From Caballeronia arvi (GTDB lineage Bacteria > Pseudomonadota > Gammaproteobacteria > Burkholderiales > Burkholderiaceae), in the NCBI RefSeq assembly GCF_001544695.2, contig NZ_FCOM02000040.1, positions 1 through 64,000 on the forward strand: a stretch of DNA of 64,000 bases, read 5' to 3'. The notes below the pieces were generated by a model, which was not told where the DNA came from, made no database searches, and was given only the letters and a program-made list of their open reading frames with translations. Within the stretch, counting starts at the first letter, position 1. The number at the start of each line of letters is the position of its first letter. The translations under genes were made by a program, and so were the position numbers. Positions 42,469-50,739 of the stretch are shown piece after piece.

Positions 42469-43947
42469 ATGAACCTGTTCAAGCAAGCGGGCGCCGCAGC
42501 CGCGCTCGCAGCCTCATGTTTCACCGCATCGCCCGCGATGGCCGCAGAAGACTTCAAGGGCGTGACCGTCAACGTGATGACCTTCGTCGGCCCGCAGATC
42601 GCCGAGCCGCTGCAACGCCGCGCGCCCGAGTTCGAGAAGCTGACGGGCGCGAAGATCAACGTGCTGACGGTGCCGTTCTCTGACCTCTATCAGAAGCTGT
42701 TGACCGACTGGGCGTCGAGCACGAATTCCGTCGATGCCGCGGTGTTCGCGCCGCAATGGATGGTCGATTACACCAAAGGCGCGTTCCTCGAAGACCTGAC
42801 GCAGCGCGTCTCGAAAGACTCGGCGTTGAAGGAAAGCGATGTGATGCCGTTCTTCGTCGACTTCTCGCAGAAGTACAACGGCAAGACCTATCTGATCGCG
42901 CTCGACGGCGACTTTCAGATGGTCTATTACCGCACCGATATCCTGAAGCAGCTCGGCAAGGAGCCGCCGAAGACGTGGGACGATTATCTCGACATCGCGA
43001 AAGCGGCCAACGGCAAGGCCTTCGGCGGCGATGGCAAGCCGGTCGCGGGCTCGTGCATTTCGAAGAAGCGCAACGCGCAGGCGTATTGGGCGATCATCTC
43101 GATCGCGGGCGGCTATCTGCAATCGAAAGGCACGTCGCAAGGCGCGTTCTTCGATCCCCGCAACTTCAAGTCGCTCGTAAACAACGACGGCTTCAAGGAA
43201 GCCTTGCGCGTCTATAAGGAATCGACGACCTACGGCCCGCCCAACGAAATCAATCTCGATGTCGGCGATACGCGCAGCGCGTTCATCTCCGGTCATTGCG
43301 CATTGACGCTCGACTGGGGCGATATCGGCGTGCTCGCTATCGATCCGAAGCAGTCGAAGGTGATCGACAAGGTCGGCGCCGTGATTCTGCCCGGCTCGCG
43401 CAAGGTGCTCGATCGCGACACGGGCAAGCTCGTGCCATGCGACAAGGCCACGTGTCCGTATGCGATCGACGGCGTGAACCATGCGCCGTTCGCTGCATTC
43501 GGCGGCTGGTCGGGCGGCATCAACGCGAAGGCAAAACCGAAGGTGAAGGACGCGGCTTATGCGTTCCTCTCGTTCATGAGCCAGCCGGCGCAATCGAACG
43601 TGGATGTGACCATCGGCGCATCGGGCTTCAATCCGTATCGGCGTTCGCAGTTCACGGACATGTCGGCATGGAAGAAGGCGGGCATGAGCGACGCCGCGGC
43701 GAAGTCGTATCTTGGCGCGATTCAGCAGAGCCTGCAGAGTCCGAACATGATCATCGATCTGCGCATTCCGCAGAATCAGCGCTATGAGCAGGTCGTGCTC
43801 GATACGGCGGTGGCGCGTTTCGTCGCGGGCGAAATCGATGCCGACGCGACGATGAAAGCCATCGACAGCGGCTGGAGCGAGATCACCGACGATCTCGGCA
43901 AGGACGCCCAGTTGCGCGCATACAAGGCGTCGATCGGCGCGAAGTGA
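42469..43947 (+). CDS. ABC transporter sugar-binding protein
   Basis: A 492-residue exported binding protein. The signal peptide covers residues 1-25 (AAAALAASCFTASPAMA, then AEDFKG). The mature part has the type-1 family pattern: TVNVMTFVGPQIAEPLQRRAPEFEKLTG, YLIALDGDFQMVYYRTDIL, PKTWDDYLDIAKAAN and GHCALTLDWGDIG. GGAGGA precedes the ATG at 42469. It is longer than maltose-binding types (about 400). As first gene of a four-gene ABC operon next to L-fuconate dehydratase, it probably binds L-fucose, a related sugar or a sugar acid. Confidence 0.87.
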   Translation: MNLFKQAGAAAALAASCFTASPAMAAEDFKGVTVNVMTFVGPQIAEPLQRRAPEFEKLTGAKINVLTVPFSDLYQKLLTDWASSTNSVDAAVFAPQWMVDYTKGAFLEDLTQRVSKDSALKESDVMPFFVDFSQKYNGKTYLIALDGDFQMVYYRTDILKQLGKEPPKTWDDYLDIAKAANGKAFGGDGKPVAGSCISKKRNAQAYWAIISIAGGYLQSKGTSQGAFFDPRNFKSLVNNDGFKEALRVYKESTTYGPPNEINLDVGDTRSAFISGHCALTLDWGDIGVLAIDPKQSKVIDKVGAVILPGSRKVLDRDTGKLVPCDKATCPYAIDGVNHAPFAAFGGWSGGINAKAKPKVKDAAYAFLSFMSQPAQSNVDVTIGASGFNPYRRSQFTDMSAWKKAGMSDAAAKSYLGAIQQSLQSPNMIIDLRIPQNQRYEQVVLDTAVARFVAGEIDADATMKAIDSGWSEITDDLGKDAQLRAYKASIGAK

Positions 43948-43997
43948 GCTGCGTCACGCGCGGCGCGGACCGTGATCCGCGCCGCTATGGAGACTCG

Positions 43998-45146
43998 ATG
44001 AATACGCCTTCGCACGCATCGACCGTGGCCGCGAACGAGCGAGGCTCGCGCGCGCGCGTCGCCAACTGGCTCGACAGGCAGGCGCCTTATGTCTTCGTGC
44101 TGCCGACCGTGCTGTTGATTCTCGGATTCTCGATCTTTCCGCTCGTCACATCGGCGTATCTTTCGCTGACGCGTTTCGAACTGGGCGAGGGCGGCTATCA
44201 GTTGACATTCACGGGCCTGCGAAATTACGTGCGGCTCTTTTCCGGCAGTCAGCAGTATCACTTCACCGGCGTGTTCCGCGTGCCGGGCATCATCAGCATT
44301 GCGGTGATGGTGATCGCCGTGCTTGCAGTGATCGTGTGGTTCTATCGTTACTTCACAGGCGAGCGACGCTCGATCATCGGCGCAATCGGACGGCTGATTG
44401 CTGCGTGCATGTTTCTCGCGCTCGTCTGGCTCGGGGCGAATACGCTCGGCGGCGGCGGCGCGCTCGGCAGTCTGATGGTCACGATCTTCTACGTCGTGTC
44501 GGGCGTGGCGCTGCAGTTTCTCATCGGGCTCGGGCTCGCTTATCTATGCACGCTCCCGCTCAAGGGCGGGCGCTTCTTTCGACTATTGTTCTTTCTGCCG
44601 CTGATGGTGACGCCCGTCGGCATCGCGTACATGTTTCGCATGATGGCCGATACCTCGATCGGCCCGCTCGCGCCGCTATGGTCCTGGCTCGGTCTCGGCC
44701 AGATCGCGTGGGCGGCGGACCCGTGGCTCGCGCGGCTCGTCGTCGTGATCGGCGATACATGGCAATGGGTGCCCTTCATGTTCCTCGTGATGCTCGCGGC
44801 GCTCGAAGGCACGTCGCGCGAACAGATCGAGGCCGCGCAGCTCGATGGCGCATCGGCGTGGCGCGTGTTCCGCGACGTGACGTGGCCGTCCATCGCACCC
44901 GTTGCGGCCAGCGCAGTGCTGATTCGACTGATCGAAGCATTCAAGATCGTCGATCTGCCGAACGTGCTGACTAACGGCGGCCCTGGCATCGCGACCGAAT
45001 CGATGACGCTGCATGCGTTCATCGAATGGCGCGCGCTGAATCTTGGAGGCGCGTCGGCGGTGGCGTACATGCTGTTCTTCGTCTCGACGATCGCATGCGT
45101 CTCGTTCTTCCAGTTCGTCGTGCGGCGCGCGCGAGGAGAGCAGTGA
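43998..45146 (+). CDS. ABC sugar transporter permease (MalF type)
   Basis: A 382-residue inner-membrane permease. TM1 is PYVFVLPTVLLILGFSIFPLV, and the EAA loop is EQIEAAQLDGASAWRVFRDV. Compared with usual MalF/LacF-type permeases (about 290-310 residues) there is an extra piece between TM1 and TM2, including IISIAVMVIAVLAVIVWFY and AACMFLALVWLGANTL, that adds two helices. GGAG precedes the ATG. Its TGA overlaps the ATG of the second permease (TGATG). Confidence 0.87.
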   Translation: MNTPSHASTVAANERGSRARVANWLDRQAPYVFVLPTVLLILGFSIFPLVTSAYLSLTRFELGEGGYQLTFTGLRNYVRLFSGSQQYHFTGVFRVPGIISIAVMVIAVLAVIVWFYRYFTGERRSIIGAIGRLIAACMFLALVWLGANTLGGGGALGSLMVTIFYVVSGVALQFLIGLGLAYLCTLPLKGGRFFRLLFFLPLMVTPVGIAYMFRMMADTSIGPLAPLWSWLGLGQIAWAADPWLARLVVVIGDTWQWVPFMFLVMLAALEGTSREQIEAAQLDGASAWRVFRDVTWPSIAPVAASAVLIRLIEAFKIVDLPNVLTNGGPGIATESMTLHAFIEWRALNLGGASAVAYMLFFVSTIACVSFFQFVVRRARGEQ

Positions 45147-46183
45147 TGAACGCGTTCAAACGCTGGTTCGTACCCGCGCGCGTGGATGAGATGCCGGCCG
45201 GCGGTAAGGCGGTCGCTTATCTGCTGCTCGGGTTGTGGTCGCTCGTCGTGCTGTTTCCGCTGTACTGGATGGCGATTACATCGTTCAAGCTGCCGGTGGA
45301 TGTATCGACGGGCCCGCTCTACATTCCCTTCGTCGACTTCACGCCGCATCTCGACGCGTGGCATTACATCTTCGTCGATCTCGGGCCGGACACGTATCGG
45401 CCTTATATGAACTCGCTGATCGTCGCGTCGTGCAGCACGGCCGCAGCGGTGTTTCTCGGCTCGATGGCCGCGTATGCGCTCGCGCGCATCGAATACCGGC
45501 CGCCGGTCGCGGCCGTGGGGCTCGGCATTGTGTTGATCGCGTTGCTGATCGCGGCGGTCGCGTGGGGCCACGTCGATCTGCGCATCGCGTTCGTGGTCGC
45601 GTTCGCGCTCTTCTTTTTGCTGCTGCGCCCGATCATGCGCCGCGCGCATCGACGGCTGAACAATGACGACATTCTGTTCTGGGTCGTTTCGCAGCGCATT
45701 CTGCCGCCCGTCGTCACGGTGATCCCGATCTATCTCATCTTCAGGGACGCCGGCCTGCTCGACACGCACCTCGCGCTCATCATCACGTATGCGACGGCGA
45801 ATCTGCCGATCGTCGTGTGGCTGATGTTCGATTTCTTCGAAGGCGTGCCGCGCGAAATCGAAGAGAGCGCGCAGATCGACGGCGCGACGCGCTTCTCGAT
45901 TCTCTTCGGCATCGTGCTGCCGCTCGTGTCGCCTGGCCTTGTCGCGACGGGCCTGCTCGTGCTGATCCTGTCGTGGAACGAATATCTGTTCGCGCTCTTT
46001 TTGACGACCGCGAATGCACAGACGATGCCGCTGCTCGTCGCTGCGCAGAACGCGACGCGCGGTCCGCAATGGTGGAACATGTCGGTGCTGATACTCATCA
46101 TGATCCTGCCGGTGATGCTGCTCACGCTCACGCTGCAGCGCTTCATCGTGCGGGGCATTCTCGTGGGAGCGGTGAAAGGATGA
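45146..46183 (+). CDS. ABC sugar transporter permease (MalG type)
   Basis: A 345-residue permease whose ATG overlaps the previous stop by one base, with GAGGAGAG ahead. LLGLWSLVVLFPLYWMAITSF is TM1; the EAA loop is EIEESAQIDGATRFSILFGI. As in its partner, an extra piece is inserted, here between TM2 and TM3 (VGLGIVLIALLIAAVAWG and IAFVVAFALFFLLLRPIMR), adding two helices to the usual ~275 residues. The ATPase start overlaps its stop (ATGA). Confidence 0.87.
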   Translation: MNAFKRWFVPARVDEMPAGGKAVAYLLLGLWSLVVLFPLYWMAITSFKLPVDVSTGPLYIPFVDFTPHLDAWHYIFVDLGPDTYRPYMNSLIVASCSTAAAVFLGSMAAYALARIEYRPPVAAVGLGIVLIALLIAAVAWGHVDLRIAFVVAFALFFLLLRPIMRRAHRRLNNDDILFWVVSQRILPPVVTVIPIYLIFRDAGLLDTHLALIITYATANLPIVVWLMFDFFEGVPREIEESAQIDGATRFSILFGIVLPLVSPGLVATGLLVLILSWNEYLFALFLTTANAQTMPLLVAAQNATRGPQWWNMSVLILIMILPVMLLTLTLQRFIVRGILVGAVKG

Positions 46184-47307
46184 CGGTCATGGATAGCGAG
46201 GCGGTGAAGGTCGACGACACCCGCCTGACGAAGATCGCGGCGGCGCGTCAGTCGAAGAGCGTGTCGTTGAGAAACGTCGGCAAGCTGTTCGGCGACACGC
46301 GCGTGCTGCGCGATTTATCGCTCGACGTGCAGGCGGGCGAATTCCTCGTGCTGCTCGGCGAATCGGGCTGCGGCAAGACGACGGCGCTGCGCATCGTCGC
46401 GGGACTCGAATCGGCGACGGAAGGCGCGGTGTTCGTCGGCGATACCGATGTCACGCATCAGCTTCCGCGCGACCGCGATGTGGCGATGGTGTTTCAGTCG
46501 TATGCGCTGTATCCGCACAAGACGGTGTTCGAGAACATCGCGTATCCGCTCATCGTGAGAAAGCGCCCGAAGGCCGAGATCGAAGCGGCGGTGCGCGAAG
46601 TGGCCGCGAGCGTCCAGCTCGAACCTTTGCTTGCGCGCCTGCCGCGTCAGTTGTCGGGCGGGCAGCGTCAGCGGGTGGCGCTGGCGCGCGCAATCGTGCG
46701 GCGGCCGGCTGCGTTCCTGATGGACGAGCCGCTCTCCAATCTCGATGCCAAGCTGCGCGGCCACATGCGCGCGGAATTGAAGCACATGCAACACGAGCTC
46801 GGCATCACGACGATCTACGTGACGCACGATCAGATCGAAGCGATGACGCTTGCGCATCGTGTCGCTGTCCTCGACAAGGGCGCGTTGCAGCAACTCGATA
46901 CGCCCGCGCGCATCTATTCGGACCCGGCGAATCTGTTCGTCGCGGGTTTCATCGGATCGCCGCCGATGAATTTTCTGCGCGGCACGCTCGCGCAGGGACG
47001 TTTCGAAGCGCCCGGTCTGTCGCTCGATGCGCCGTTGCGTCACGAAGGCCGCGCGACGCTCGGCGTGCGTCCGGAGGAATGTTCGTTGATGCGGCAGGGC
47101 GAAGGCGAATTGCAAGGACGCATCTATTCGGTCGAGCTGATCGGCGATCATTCCCTCGTGACGATGAACGTGGGTGAGCAGCAGATCGTCGTGAAGGTGC
47201 CGAATACCTTTGCGGGCGAGATCGGCGGCGCGGCGGGCGTGCGCGTGAATCGCGAGCGCATTTATTTCTTCGATGAAAGCGGTGCACGCATTCAGCAAGC
47301 TGTTTGA
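46180..47307 (+). CDS. ABC sugar transporter ATP-binding protein (MalK/UgpC type)
   Basis: A 375-residue ATPase. Walker A GESGCGKT (60-67), Q-loop VFQSYALYPH, signature LSGGQ (158-162), Walker B with FLMDEPLSNLD (180-190) and His216 are all present, followed by an OB-type C-terminal regulatory domain (RATLGVRPEECSL) of the MalK/UgpC group. It overlaps the MalG-type permease by 4 bases and completes the importer. The N-terminus has about 25 extra residues before the usual start. Confidence 0.92.
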   Translation: MTVMDSEAVKVDDTRLTKIAAARQSKSVSLRNVGKLFGDTRVLRDLSLDVQAGEFLVLLGESGCGKTTALRIVAGLESATEGAVFVGDTDVTHQLPRDRDVAMVFQSYALYPHKTVFENIAYPLIVRKRPKAEIEAAVREVAASVQLEPLLARLPRQLSGGQRQRVALARAIVRRPAAFLMDEPLSNLDAKLRGHMRAELKHMQHELGITTIYVTHDQIEAMTLAHRVAVLDKGALQQLDTPARIYSDPANLFVAGFIGSPPMNFLRGTLAQGRFEAPGLSLDAPLRHEGRATLGVRPEECSLMRQGEGELQGRIYSVELIGDHSLVTMNVGEQQIVVKVPNTFAGEIGGAAGVRVNRERIYFFDESGARIQQAV

Positions 47308-47369
47308 AAAACGAGCTTTCTCGCGTCGTCTATATTGAATACATGGAATTCGATATATGGGGGCGCGAA

Positions 47370-47879
47370 ATGCGGCGCATCTATTTTCTTTTGCCGAGCG
47401 TGGCGAGCGCGAAGAGCATCATCGACGAACTGCTTCTGAAGCGGATCGAATGGCGGCATATCCATGTGCTCGCGCGGCCTCATACGCAGCTCGAGGATTT
47501 GCCTCAGGCCACGCTGGTTCAGCGCTCGGATCTTCTGCCGGCGCTGGCGCGCGGAACGGCGGCGGGCGGTGTGACGGGCGTGCTCGCCGGGCTGGTTGCA
47601 ATGGCGTTTCCGCCGGCGGGATTGACGATTGCCGGGGGCGCTGTCGTTTGCATGACGCTCGCGAGCATGGGTTTCGGCGCATGGGCCGCGACGATGATCG
47701 GCGTGGGGATTCCGAATACGCGCTTGCGGCGCTTCGAAAATGCGATCGAGGGAGGCGAATTGCTGATGATGGTCGATGTACCGACGGGGCGCCTCGAGGA
47801 GATCGAGGCGTTGGTGAAGGGGCATCATCCGGAGGCCGACCTCGAAGGGGCGGATCCTACGATTCCTGCTTTTCCTTGA
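47370..47879 (+). CDS. DUF1269-family membrane protein
   Basis: Predicted 169 residues with MRRIYFLLPSVASAKSIIDELL at the start and a Gly/Ala-rich hydrophobic centre at about 75-120 (GVTGVLAGLVAMAFPPAG, AGGAVVCMTLASMGFGAWAA) that probably spans the membrane twice. This matches the DUF1269 group, small stress-related proteins with glycine-zipper-like helices. The ATG at 47370 has GGGGGCG ahead; an ATG at 47343 adds 9 residues. It ends 14 bases before the inverted repeat element. Confidence 0.75.
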   Translation: MRRIYFLLPSVASAKSIIDELLLKRIEWRHIHVLARPHTQLEDLPQATLVQRSDLLPALARGTAAGGVTGVLAGLVAMAFPPAGLTIAGGAVVCMTLASMGFGAWAATMIGVGIPNTRLRRFENAIEGGELLMMVDVPTGRLEEIEALVKGHHPEADLEGADPTIPAFP

Positions 47880-47892
47880 ATTTTTTTTTCTT

Positions 47893-48065
47893 CGTGGAAG
47901 CCTGTTTTCGTGTCGGTCTATTAGCACTGCCCCTCCCCGGGGCGGGGGTAACTTTCTTTGCTGCTGCAAAGAAAGTCACCAAAGAAAGCAGCTTTTCCCA
48001 TCCAAAGTGCCTCACGCCGGCCGCGGCACAGGCGATTGGCTGAATGGAACCCAGAGTAGCGAGTG
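47893..48065 (-). repeat. Left arm of a 173-bp inverted repeat
   Basis: This arm matches the reverse complement of 48346-48518 at nearly every position, with a handful of substitutions. From the outer end it contains an A/T-rich border with GACACGAAAACAG-type sequence, GC-rich CCGCCCCGGGGAGGGG, and the palindrome ACTTTCTTTGC-TGCT-GCAAAGAAAGT (47951-47976), then CTTTGG, GGCCGCGGCACAGGCGAT and an inner border CGGAGTAGCGAGTG-like sequence. A truncated relative lies at 77-155. It lies directly behind the DUF1269 gene and may also act as its terminator. Confidence 0.9.
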
Positions 48066-48345
48066 TTCTCGTAGGTCTAACCGGGTGTGGATCGCGCACG
48101 GTCTGTTTCATCGCGCCGCTTAACGAACTGGTTCAGCCCTTGCAAGCTCCGGCCCGCTTCGCGGCCGACCGGTCGATTCGGTTTGCGTGCGCTTTACTCA
48201 CTGCACTTGTGATCAGTTGGTTTCCCTTGCATGCCCGGCGGCAGCGCGTAGCGCTGTGCCGAAGCTATTTTGTGCTGAACCAGCATGCTTGACGTTATCG
48301 GGCGGCAGACCGTGCGCGATCCAAGCCGCCCGAGTTTTGTGGGGG
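48066..48345. other. 280-bp spacer between the two inverted-repeat arms
   Basis: The spacer carries no convincing gene: open frames here lack ribosome-binding sites and known motifs. It includes a GGCGGC...GCCGCC-type pairing (about 48300-48330) and GC-rich short palindromes. It could be part of a composite element bounded by the arms. Confidence 0.5.
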
Positions 48346-48518
48346 CACTCGCTACTCCGGGTTCCATTCAGCCAATCGCCTGTGCCGCGGCCGGTGTGAA
48401 GTGCTTAGGCTGGGGATAGCTGCTTTCTTTGGTGACTTTCTTTGCAGCAGCAAAGAAAGTTACCCCCGCCCCGGGGAGGGGCAACGCTAATAGACCGACA
48501 CGAAAACAGCATTCCACG
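48346..48518 (+). repeat. Right arm of a 173-bp inverted repeat
   Basis: Mirror image of 47893-48065, reading CACTCGCTACTCCGGG at the inner border and ending GACACGAAAACAGCATTCC at the outer border. The same palindrome ACTTTCTTTGC-AGCA-GCAAAGAAAGT is found within. It precedes the ParA gene by about 120 bases, so its hairpins lie in or near that gene's control region. Confidence 0.9.
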
Positions 48519-48639
48519 AAAACCGAAGCAAAAACAACAAACCGATGCGCTAATATCACCCCCTTGGGGAAACCCACCCAATCAAAACCCAAAAAAACCA
48601 AAAACACGACCGTTCACCAACCCGAGGATGAAAAACCCG

Positions 48640-49404
48640 ATGCGCCGTGTGGTCTTCAATCAAAAAGGTGGCGTAGGCAAGTCCACCATCGTCTGCAATC
48701 TCGCCGCGATCAGCGCCTCCCGCGGTGTGCGCACACTGGTCATCGACCTCGATCCGCAAGGCAACGCCAGCCAGTACCTGCTCGGCGCCAACGCCCGCGA
48801 CGCGCAGCCGAATCTCGCGAGTTTCTTCGAATCGGCATTGAGCTACAGCTTCCGCGAACCCACGTTCGATTCCTTCATTCACTCGACGCCGTTCGAAAAT
48901 CTCGACATCGTGCCGTCGCATCCGAATCTGGAATCGCTGCAAAGCAAGCTCGAATCACGCTACAAGATCTATAAGCTGCGCGACGCGCTGAAAGGGCTGC
49001 AAGACTACGACGCGGTCTATATCGACACGCCGCCCGCGCTCAACTTTTTCACGCGCTCCGCGCTGATCGCCGTCGAGCGCTGCCTGATTCCCTTCGATTG
49101 CGACGACTTCTCGCGCCGCGCGCTCTATTCCGTGCTGGATAACGTGCAGGAAATCCGCCACGATCACAATCCGGACCTGAGCGTCGAAGGCATCGTCATC
49201 AATCAGTTTCAGCCGCGCGCAAGCCTGCCGCAGCAACTCGTCGACGAACTGCGCAGCGAAGATCTCCCCGTGCTCAATTCGCATCTGTCGCTCTCCGTGA
49301 AGATCCGCGAGAGCCATCAGCACGCGCGTCCGATGATCTATCTCGAACCGCGTCACAAGCTCGCGCAAGAGTATGTCGCGCTGCACGAAGAGCTCAACGG
49401 CTGA
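48640..49404 (+). CDS. Orphan ParA/Soj-type ATPase
   Basis: A 254-residue deviant-Walker ATPase: KGGVGKST (9-16) in VVFNQKGGVGKSTIVCN, LVIDLDPQGNASQYL, DAVYIDTPPALNFFTR and FDCDDFSRRAL. This matches ParA-type ATPases, which position DNA or protein cargo. No parB, centromere-like repeat cluster or replication gene is nearby, so it is an orphan chromosomal ParA. Start choice is open: ATG 48640 has GAGG 14 bases ahead, while 48628 is too close to it. The long A-rich leader (48520-48625) is unusual for this GC-rich DNA. Confidence 0.82.
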   Translation: MRRVVFNQKGGVGKSTIVCNLAAISASRGVRTLVIDLDPQGNASQYLLGANARDAQPNLASFFESALSYSFREPTFDSFIHSTPFENLDIVPSHPNLESLQSKLESRYKIYKLRDALKGLQDYDAVYIDTPPALNFFTRSALIAVERCLIPFDCDDFSRRALYSVLDNVQEIRHDHNPDLSVEGIVINQFQPRASLPQQLVDELRSEDLPVLNSHLSLSVKIRESHQHARPMIYLEPRHKLAQEYVALHEELNG

Positions 49405-49489
49405 AACGAGGCGCAGATAGTCGGGAATAAATCGTCGTCGCGGACGTTCATGCAGGAGACAGGCGCATTCCGTCGCGCCGTATTTCCCG

Positions 49490-50473
49490 ATGATGACGCA
49501 TATGACGACCGTTCCCTCGCAGGCCCATCCCGCACCGAGCGGGCCTCCATCGACAGAAAGCCTCTCCGGCATGGTCGCGTTCGTGCGCGCGGCGGAATCG
49601 GGCAGTTTCGTGGCGGCGGGGCGCGCGCTCGGTCTATCCGCGTCGGCGGTGGGCAAGAGCGTGATGCGCCTCGAAGCGAAGCTCGGCGTGCAATTGCTCA
49701 ATCGCACGACACGCAGAATCGGCCTCACGCACGAAGGCGCGCGCTTCTTCGCGCGTTGCAAGCGCATGCTCGCCGATCTCGAAGAAGCGGAAAACGAGCT
49801 GTTCCATTCGACATCGTCGCCGCGCGGGCGGCTGCGAATTGCCGCGCCGTCGCTCGGCAGCCGTCTATTGCTGCCGCTCGTGCCGGAATTCAGGCGGCGC
49901 TATCCCGACATCGAACTGGATATCGATTTCAGCGATCGCATGGTCGATATCACGCAGGAAGGCTATGACGCCGTGATCCGCACCGGACGTCTCGCCGATT
50001 CGCAATTGCTCGCGCGGCCGCTCGCGCAATATGGCCCGGTCGTGGTCGGCTCACCCGCGTATTTCGCCGGTCACGGCGAGCCCGCGACGCCCGCCGATCT
50101 CGAAGGTCATTCGTGCATCCGCTTCCGTTCTCCCGCAAGCGGGCGGCCCGAGTCGTGGCGCTTCACGCGCGACGATCACACGTTCGCCATCGATCCGCAC
50201 GCGACGCTCACCTTCAACGACATGGAAGCCGTGCTCGCCGCCTGCATCTCGGGCTTAGGGCTAGCGTGCGTGCCGGACTTCATCGCGAAGAGCGCGCTCG
50301 AAGGCGGCATGCTGCGCGCCGTGCTCGGCACGCACATGGGCACGGAAGGCGTGTTCCAGATCCTGTGGCCGCCAAGCCGTCACGAAGCGCCGCGCCTGCG
50401 CGCGTTCATCGATCACGTCGCATCACGCCTGGGCGGACTGCCGTCACACGAAGTGCGATTCCGCGCGGCCTGA
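49490..50473 (+). CDS. LysR-family transcriptional regulator
   Basis: A 327-residue regulator with the LysR helix-turn-helix at about 28-85 (MVAFVRAAESGSFVAAGRALGLSASAVGKSVMRLEAKLGVQLLNRTTR) split here only for mention of its parts; the effector domain begins near GRLRIAAPSLGSRLLLP. It belongs to the large group with SASAVGKSVMRLE recognition wording seen in AaeR/DsdC-like Burkholderia regulators. The first ATG is used; ATGs at 49493 and 49502 are equally possible, as no clear ribosome-binding site distinguishes them. No obvious target is adjacent. Confidence 0.83.
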   Translation: MMTHMTTVPSQAHPAPSGPPSTESLSGMVAFVRAAESGSFVAAGRALGLSASAVGKSVMRLEAKLGVQLLNRTTRRIGLTHEGARFFARCKRMLADLEEAENELFHSTSSPRGRLRIAAPSLGSRLLLPLVPEFRRRYPDIELDIDFSDRMVDITQEGYDAVIRTGRLADSQLLARPLAQYGPVVVGSPAYFAGHGEPATPADLEGHSCIRFRSPASGRPESWRFTRDDHTFAIDPHATLTFNDMEAVLAACISGLGLACVPDFIAKSALEGGMLRAVLGTHMGTEGVFQILWPPSRHEAPRLRAFIDHVASRLGGLPSHEVRFRAA

Positions 50474-50493
50474 TGCGTCGGTGCGTCGATGCG

Positions 50494-50658
50494 TCAGCTT
50501 TTCTTCGTGGTCTTCGCGACGAACGGCGCAGGCGCATGCGCGACCTTCTCGCTGCCGCACTTCGGGCATTTGAGTTGCACCGTCGCGTGCTCGGCGACGT
50601 GCTCCGCGTGCTCGAAGGTTTCGCCGCAATCCTGGCAACGGTATTGATAAGTCGGCAT
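50494..50658 (-). CDS. FmdB-type zinc-ribbon protein
   Basis: A 54-residue protein: MPTYQYRCQDCGETFEH at the start, then KCPKCGSEKV. Cys8, Cys11, Cys31 and Cys34 form the zinc ribbon of the FmdB/CxxC_CxxC_SSSS family, a widespread small regulator-like family. GGAGG precedes the ATG with ideal spacing. It lies between a LysR gene and the MscS channel. Confidence 0.85.
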   Translation of the reverse strand: MPTYQYRCQDCGETFEHAEHVAEHATVQLKCPKCGSEKVAHAPAPFVAKTTKKS

Positions 50659-50739
50659 GTCATCCTCCGCGCGCGACCGGTGATCCGGCGCAATGAGCGC
50701 CGGTTCAACCCATTCTAGTTCAGCATTGGCGCATGAAAA

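Noticed and set aside
44540..46069. 509-codon minus-strand open frame over the ABC permeases
   Set aside because: Antisense shadow with Arg/His-rich composition and no motif.
48187..48399. Short open frame in the spacer between repeat arms
   Set aside because: No ribosome-binding site, ends inside the repeat arm, no recognisable protein features.
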